DNA of 7,549 bases from JAFMIX01 sp031371425. Lineage in GTDB: Bacteria; Verrucomicrobiota; Verrucomicrobiia; Limisphaerales; JAFMIX01. Made by a program: the position numbers and the translations under genes. Below, piece after piece: positions 5,430-7,549 of the stretch (position 1 is its first letter; the number at the start of each line of letters is the position of its first letter). The stretch spans positions 1 through 7,549 of the forward strand of contig JANMJO010000303.1 of the NCBI GenBank assembly GCA_031371425.1. Reading direction: 5' to 3'. The notes below the pieces were generated by a model, which worked only from the letters and a program-made list of their open reading frames with translations, ran no database searches and was not told the DNA's origin.

Positions 5430-5564
5430 GGGCGCATCTGGACACTGCCCCCGAATCGAACGGGCGGGCCGTTTGGAGTTCCGCGTTTACGCGGCCCGGC
5501 GTGGCAATCCGCCCAAGCCGCCTGAAGGCGGAACTCCAAACGGGGGCAGTGTCAAGATGCGCCC
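5430..5564. repeat. 135-bp nested palindromic element between rph and hepT
   Basis: The outer arms are 24 bases each (5430-5453 and 5541-5564) with one mismatch at 5440. The inner arms are a perfect 14-base inverted repeat, GTTTGGAGTTCCGC (5471-5484) against 5528-5541. Inside are two further hairpins: CCGCG-TTTA-CGCGG (5481-5494) and CCGCC-TGAA-GGCGG (5518-5531). On the right the arms are contiguous. On the left 17 extra bases (5454-5470) separate them. The right end touches the GTG start of the next gene. The form suggests a REP-like or MITE-like element. As RNA or single-stranded DNA it would fold strongly. Confidence 0.8.
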
Positions 5565-5888
5565 GTGACGTTGCGGCAGATTCAAGACGCCGCCCGCCGT
5601 CTCCAGATGATTTGCGCGGGCAAAACCAAGGAGCAGTTGCTGGCCGACTGGCTGGCGACCGCCGCGCTGGAGCGTTTTCTGGAAATCGTAGGTGAAGGCG
5701 TGAAGCGGCTGCCGATGGATTTGCGGGCGCGGCATCCGTCGGTCCCGTGGAAGGAAATCGCCGGCACGCGCGACCATTTGAGCCACGGGTATGACGACGT
5801 GGATCATCAAGTTTTGTGGGATGCGGTGCAGAAGGATTTGCCGGTGCTGCTCGCCACGGTCGAGCAGATGCTCAAAGATTTGGAATGA
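5565..5888 (+). CDS. hepT: HepT-family toxin (DUF86), probably 5'-shortened and without visible MntA partner
   Basis: The 107-residue all-helical protein matches the HepT side of the MntA/HepT (HEPN/MNT) toxin-antitoxin family. The key motif R-x4-H-x-Y is present as R69, H74 and Y76 in RDHLSHGYDDVD, and the family blocks RFLEIVGEGVKRLP (37-50), ARHPSVPWKEIAG (55-67) and LWDAVQKDLP (84-93) are clear. HEPN proteins of this type act as RNases or are silenced by AMPylation from the MntA nucleotidyltransferase. No nucleotidyltransferase gene lies before or after it in the window. The GTG start follows the palindrome directly and lacks a Shine-Dalgarno sequence. The N-terminus seems about 8-12 residues shorter than usual, so the original 5' end and a partner may have been lost. 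It could also be a functional solitary HEPN gene. Confidence 0.85.
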   Translation: MTLRQIQDAARRLQMICAGKTKEQLLADWLATAALERFLEIVGEGVKRLPMDLRARHPSVPWKEIAGTRDHLSHGYDDVDHQVLWDAVQKDLPVLLATVEQMLKDLE

Positions 5889-6290
5889 AACAGACCGTGC
5901 GCTGGCGCGGCACAATGGCTTCACGGCGGCGAACTGGACTTCATCCTGAACTGCCGTCGGCGGGGCCGTCAGGTCTTCGTTGGCTCGCGTCCAGCTCCCC
6001 GAAGTTCAGTCCGCTTTCGCATGAGGCAGGCCATCTGCCGGAGGGTTCATGGCGCAAGCCGCCGGGTCAAAACCGTGCCGCCGGCCTGTTCGTATTGCGA
6101 GCTGTCCTTGACGCGGATGGTGGGAGCCGACGTGAGGAGTCTCACTTCAAACCCGGAACCTGAAACATCTTTCAACCGCTGATGAACGCGGATTGACGCT
6201 GATAATTTTCCCGCGCACACTTGCCCACGTTCTGAAACCAAAATCAAAGGAACGCCGATCACCGGATCGGCACGGCCTCGGTTTCGGAAA
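5889..6290. other. Gene-free accessory stretch with repeat remnants
   Basis: I see no convincing gene here. Short open frames exist on both strands, but none shows family motifs or a plausible start signal. There is an imperfect inverted repeat (5929-5942 with 6001-6014, 12 of 14 bases matching). The part around 6146-6205 holds wording like that in prmA (AACCTGAAAC) and the phrase CTGATGAACGCGG followed by TTGACGCTGAT, an internally similar pair that looks like a dispersed repeat. The stretch is best read as decayed or repeat-derived DNA between the HepT gene and the structured element. Confidence 0.5.
6254..6271. repeat. Short perfect hairpin
   Basis: GCCGATC (6254-6260) and GATCGGC (6265-6271) form a 7-bp stem with an ACCG loop. 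No T-run follows on either strand, so it is not a standard terminator. It is the first of several stem-loops in 6254-6480. Confidence 0.5.
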
Positions 6291-6308
6291 GAAAAACAAA
6301 ACGACGAT

Positions 6309-6314
6309 TATTAT
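6309..6314 (+). promoter_or_regulatory. Possible -10 element before the structured region
   Basis: TATTAT matches the -10 consensus in five of six positions and lies in a locally AT-rich patch (6301-6330). No good -35 box is found at the usual distance. Transcription would start near 6321, shortly before the first hairpin at 6332. It may serve the structured element, dndC, or both. Confidence 0.25.
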
Positions 6315-6320
6315 TTAACA

Positions 6321-6491
6321 AAACAATTTTGCGTAGCTACGGCTACGGGCTGATCCGAAAACCGCTAATTTTCAAGCCCGTCAAAGAACCGACTGAGCGC
6401 GCCCAAATGGGCGCGGCTTGGCGCGCTTCTTTGACAGGCGCTTAGCGGTGCCTCGGATCAGGGCGTGACGAGTCCGCGCCTCTTCTTTTTT
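6321..6491 (+). ncRNA. Candidate structured RNA or leader upstream of dndC
   Basis: Three consecutive hairpins precede a T-rich tract. P1 is CGTAGC-TACG-GCTACG (6332-6347), a 6-bp stem with a UNCG-type tetraloop. P2 is a long nested stem of collinear blocks: CTGATCCGA (6350-6358) with 6453-6461, ACCGCTAA (6361-6368) with 6442-6449, GTCAAAGAA (6380-6388) with 6427-6435, and at the tip either CGCGCCC (6398-6404) with 6409-6415 or GCGCGCC (6397-6403) with 6420-6426. P3 is GGCGTG (6462-6467) with CGCGCC (6475-6480), followed by TCTTCTTTTTT (6481-6491), like a terminator. It matches no RNA family that I recognise. It might instead be a palindromic DNA element or a transcription attenuator for dndC, which starts 38 bases downstream. 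The pairing is seen directly; transcription is inferred. Confidence 0.45.
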
Positions 6492-6528
6492 AGATTTCCC
6501 GTGACTGTTGCTCGCACCAAGCGCAGCC

Positions 6529-7549
6529 ATGTCATTGATAGATCAAGTGCAAGTTTCAGATGAAGTTGGTGAAAGTTCACCAGCAGAAGTCTTCGGCGCA
6601 AAGCTGAAAGCAATTCGTCGTGAGTTGCGGAAAGAATATCTCCAACCCCATGACAAACCTTGGATCATTGGATTTTCCGGAGGCAAAGATTCCACGCTGC
6701 TTGCGCATCTTGTAATTGAATGTTTGCTGGCCATTCCTCCCGACGAACGCAAGCGGAGAGTTTATCTGGTATGCAACGACACGCTGGTTGAGTCGCCCGT
6801 CTTTCAGGAGTTCGTTAATCATCTGCTCTGCCAGATAGCCGACAATCTTGAGACGCTGCGAATCCCCGTTGAAGTGGTGAGGACTTCGCCAAAAGTGGAA
6901 GAATCATTTTGGGTCAACTTGCTCGGCAGAGGCTATCCAGCGCCGAACCGAACATTCCGGTGGTGCACGGATCGAATGAAAATTCGGCCAACGTCCAGAT
7001 TCATCCGCGAACTCGTCACCCACCACGGTGAAGCGCTTCTTCTCCTCGGTGTTCGGCGGACGGAATCGGCGGCAAGGGCCGCGAACATCGCAAAACATAC
7101 GGCCAAAGCCGAAGGCAGACTCTCTCCGCACGCAGATCACAAGGGCTGTTGGATTTTTTCGCCGATCAAAGAACTGACCACGGATGAAGTTTGGATTGCG
7201 CTGCTGAAAAGCAGACCGCCGTGGGGCGGCAGCTACAAGGAACTGGTCCAACTTTACAAGAATGCAACGGCGGGCGAGTGCCCATTTGTGATGAGTAATA
7301 ACGACGCGCCGTCTTGCGGAACAAGTTCAGCCCGGTTCGGTTGCTGGACTTGCACCGTGATAGACAAGGATAACGCGATCGAGTCGTTGATCTCTTCCGG
7401 CCACGACCATCTTGAGCCGCTTGCCTTGTTTCGCAACCGCATCAAGCAGGTTTCCGAGGACCCAAATTATCGCAGTAAAATCCGGCGTAACGGTGAGCCG
7501 GGGTTAGGGCCGCTGACTTACGACGGCAGGAAAATGCTGTTGGAAGAAT
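6529..7549 (+). CDS. dndC: DNA phosphorothioation sulfurtransferase DndC (3' end beyond the window)
   Basis: The frame is open for 340 codons from the ATG to the last base, with no stop. The protein is of the PAPS-reductase/ATP-pyrophosphatase fold. DndC activates the DNA backbone with ATP and takes part in replacing a non-bridging oxygen by sulfur. Seen here are the PP-loop SGGKDST (50-56), the GRGYPAPNRTFRWCTDR block (133-149) with C146, LLGVRRTES (172-180), FSPI (210-213), and the cysteine cluster GECP (C251), C263 and RFGCWTCTV (C272, C275), which is characteristic of DndC and fits an iron-sulfur cluster. No dndB lies directly upstream, unlike the common dndBCDE order, so dndD and dndE may follow to the right. 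There is no Shine-Dalgarno sequence before the ATG. BrxP-type PAPS reductases of BREX loci are the main alternative, but the cysteine motif favours DndC. Confidence 0.9.
   Translation, partial: MSLIDQVQVSDEVGESSPAEVFGAKLKAIRRELRKEYLQPHDKPWIIGFSGGKDSTLLAHLVIECLLAIPPDERKRRVYLVCNDTLVESPVFQEFVNHLLCQIADNLETLRIPVEVVRTSPKVEESFWVNLLGRGYPAPNRTFRWCTDRMKIRPTSRFIRELVTHHGEALLLLGVRRTESAARAANIAKHTAKAEGRLSPHADHKGCWIFSPIKELTTDEVWIALLKSRPPWGGSYKELVQLYKNATAGECPFVMSNNDAPSCGTSSARFGCWTCTVIDKDNAIESLISSGHDHLEPLALFRNRIKQVSEDPNYRSKIRRNGEPGLGPLTYDGRKMLLEE

Noticed and set aside
5363..5539. Longer rph start giving a 305-residue protein
   Set aside because: The added 59 residues are translated from the promoter region and the palindrome, while MAEIIFLPRADGR is the normal RNase PH beginning.
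5063..5695. Plus-strand open frame of 210 codons
   Set aside because: It crosses antisense rph, the palindrome and hepT in a different frame, so it is a shadow.
5816..6163. Plus-strand open frame overlapping the hepT end (115 codons), with an ATGA junction at 5885
   Set aside because: The ATGA overlap is suggestive of a coupled partner, but the residues are R/S/P-rich without any nucleotidyltransferase motif (no GSxARG), so it is not MntA and shows no family.
6047..6262. Minus-strand open frame of 71 codons
   Set aside because: It falls over repeat-like DNA and contains no recognisable domain. It is more likely translated repeat than a gene.
6431..6459. TTGACA at 6431 as the -35 box of a dndC promoter
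   Set aside because: No -10-like hexamer follows at 16-18 bases (TCGGAT/CGGATC), and the bases are part of the long stem.
6350..6461. Nested palindrome as a second integron attC site
   Set aside because: It lacks the RYYYAAC/GTTRRRY core boxes at its ends, and no cassette-like boundary is seen around it.

Overview
The window looks like a chromosomal segment of a Verrucomicrobiota bacterium, possibly of the Pedosphaerales/Limisphaerales group. The placement rests on the style of the housekeeping genes (a cysteine-poor DksA/TraR protein directly followed by a cysteine-poor L33 and S18), weak or absent Shine-Dalgarno sequences, and AT-rich and palindromic repeat litter between genes. It is my inference from remembered family features, not a search result.

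Left part (1-1496): the proximal end of an integron. An intI-type tyrosine recombinase is read rightwards. Its presumed attI lies just upstream, and the first gene cassette runs the other way off the left edge. The cassette carries one small two-helix membrane protein. A core site at the attI/cassette junction and its 13-bp inverted copy in the attC (79-91 and 349-361) mark the cassette.

Middle part (1497-5400): housekeeping genes in two convergent units. The rightward unit is a DksA-like regulator, rpmG (L33; 55 codons) and rpsR (S18), ending at a strong hairpin terminator at 2707-2740. The leftward unit is rph (RNase PH), a histidine-phosphatase-family protein, prmA (L11 methyltransferase; its GTG start overlaps the phosphatase stop by 4 nt) and a small basic protein. 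The theme is RNA processing and ribosome maturation. Short AT-rich repeats sit between rph and the phosphatase gene and, in frame, inside prmA.

Right part (5400-7549): accessory DNA. A 135-bp nested palindrome abuts the GTG start of a HepT-family toxin gene that has no visible MntA partner. About 640 bp without a convincing gene follows, rich in repeats and hairpins. It includes a compact nested stem-loop region (6332-6480) ending in a T-tract, which could be a small structured RNA or leader. The window closes inside a dndC-type DNA phosphorothioation gene that stays open to the last base, so a phosphorothioation module probably continues to the right.

The most interesting items are the integron end, the structured element upstream of dndC, the orphan HepT next to a palindrome, and the repeat-derived insertion in prmA. 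I did not find a clearly new multi-gene system wholly contained in this window.
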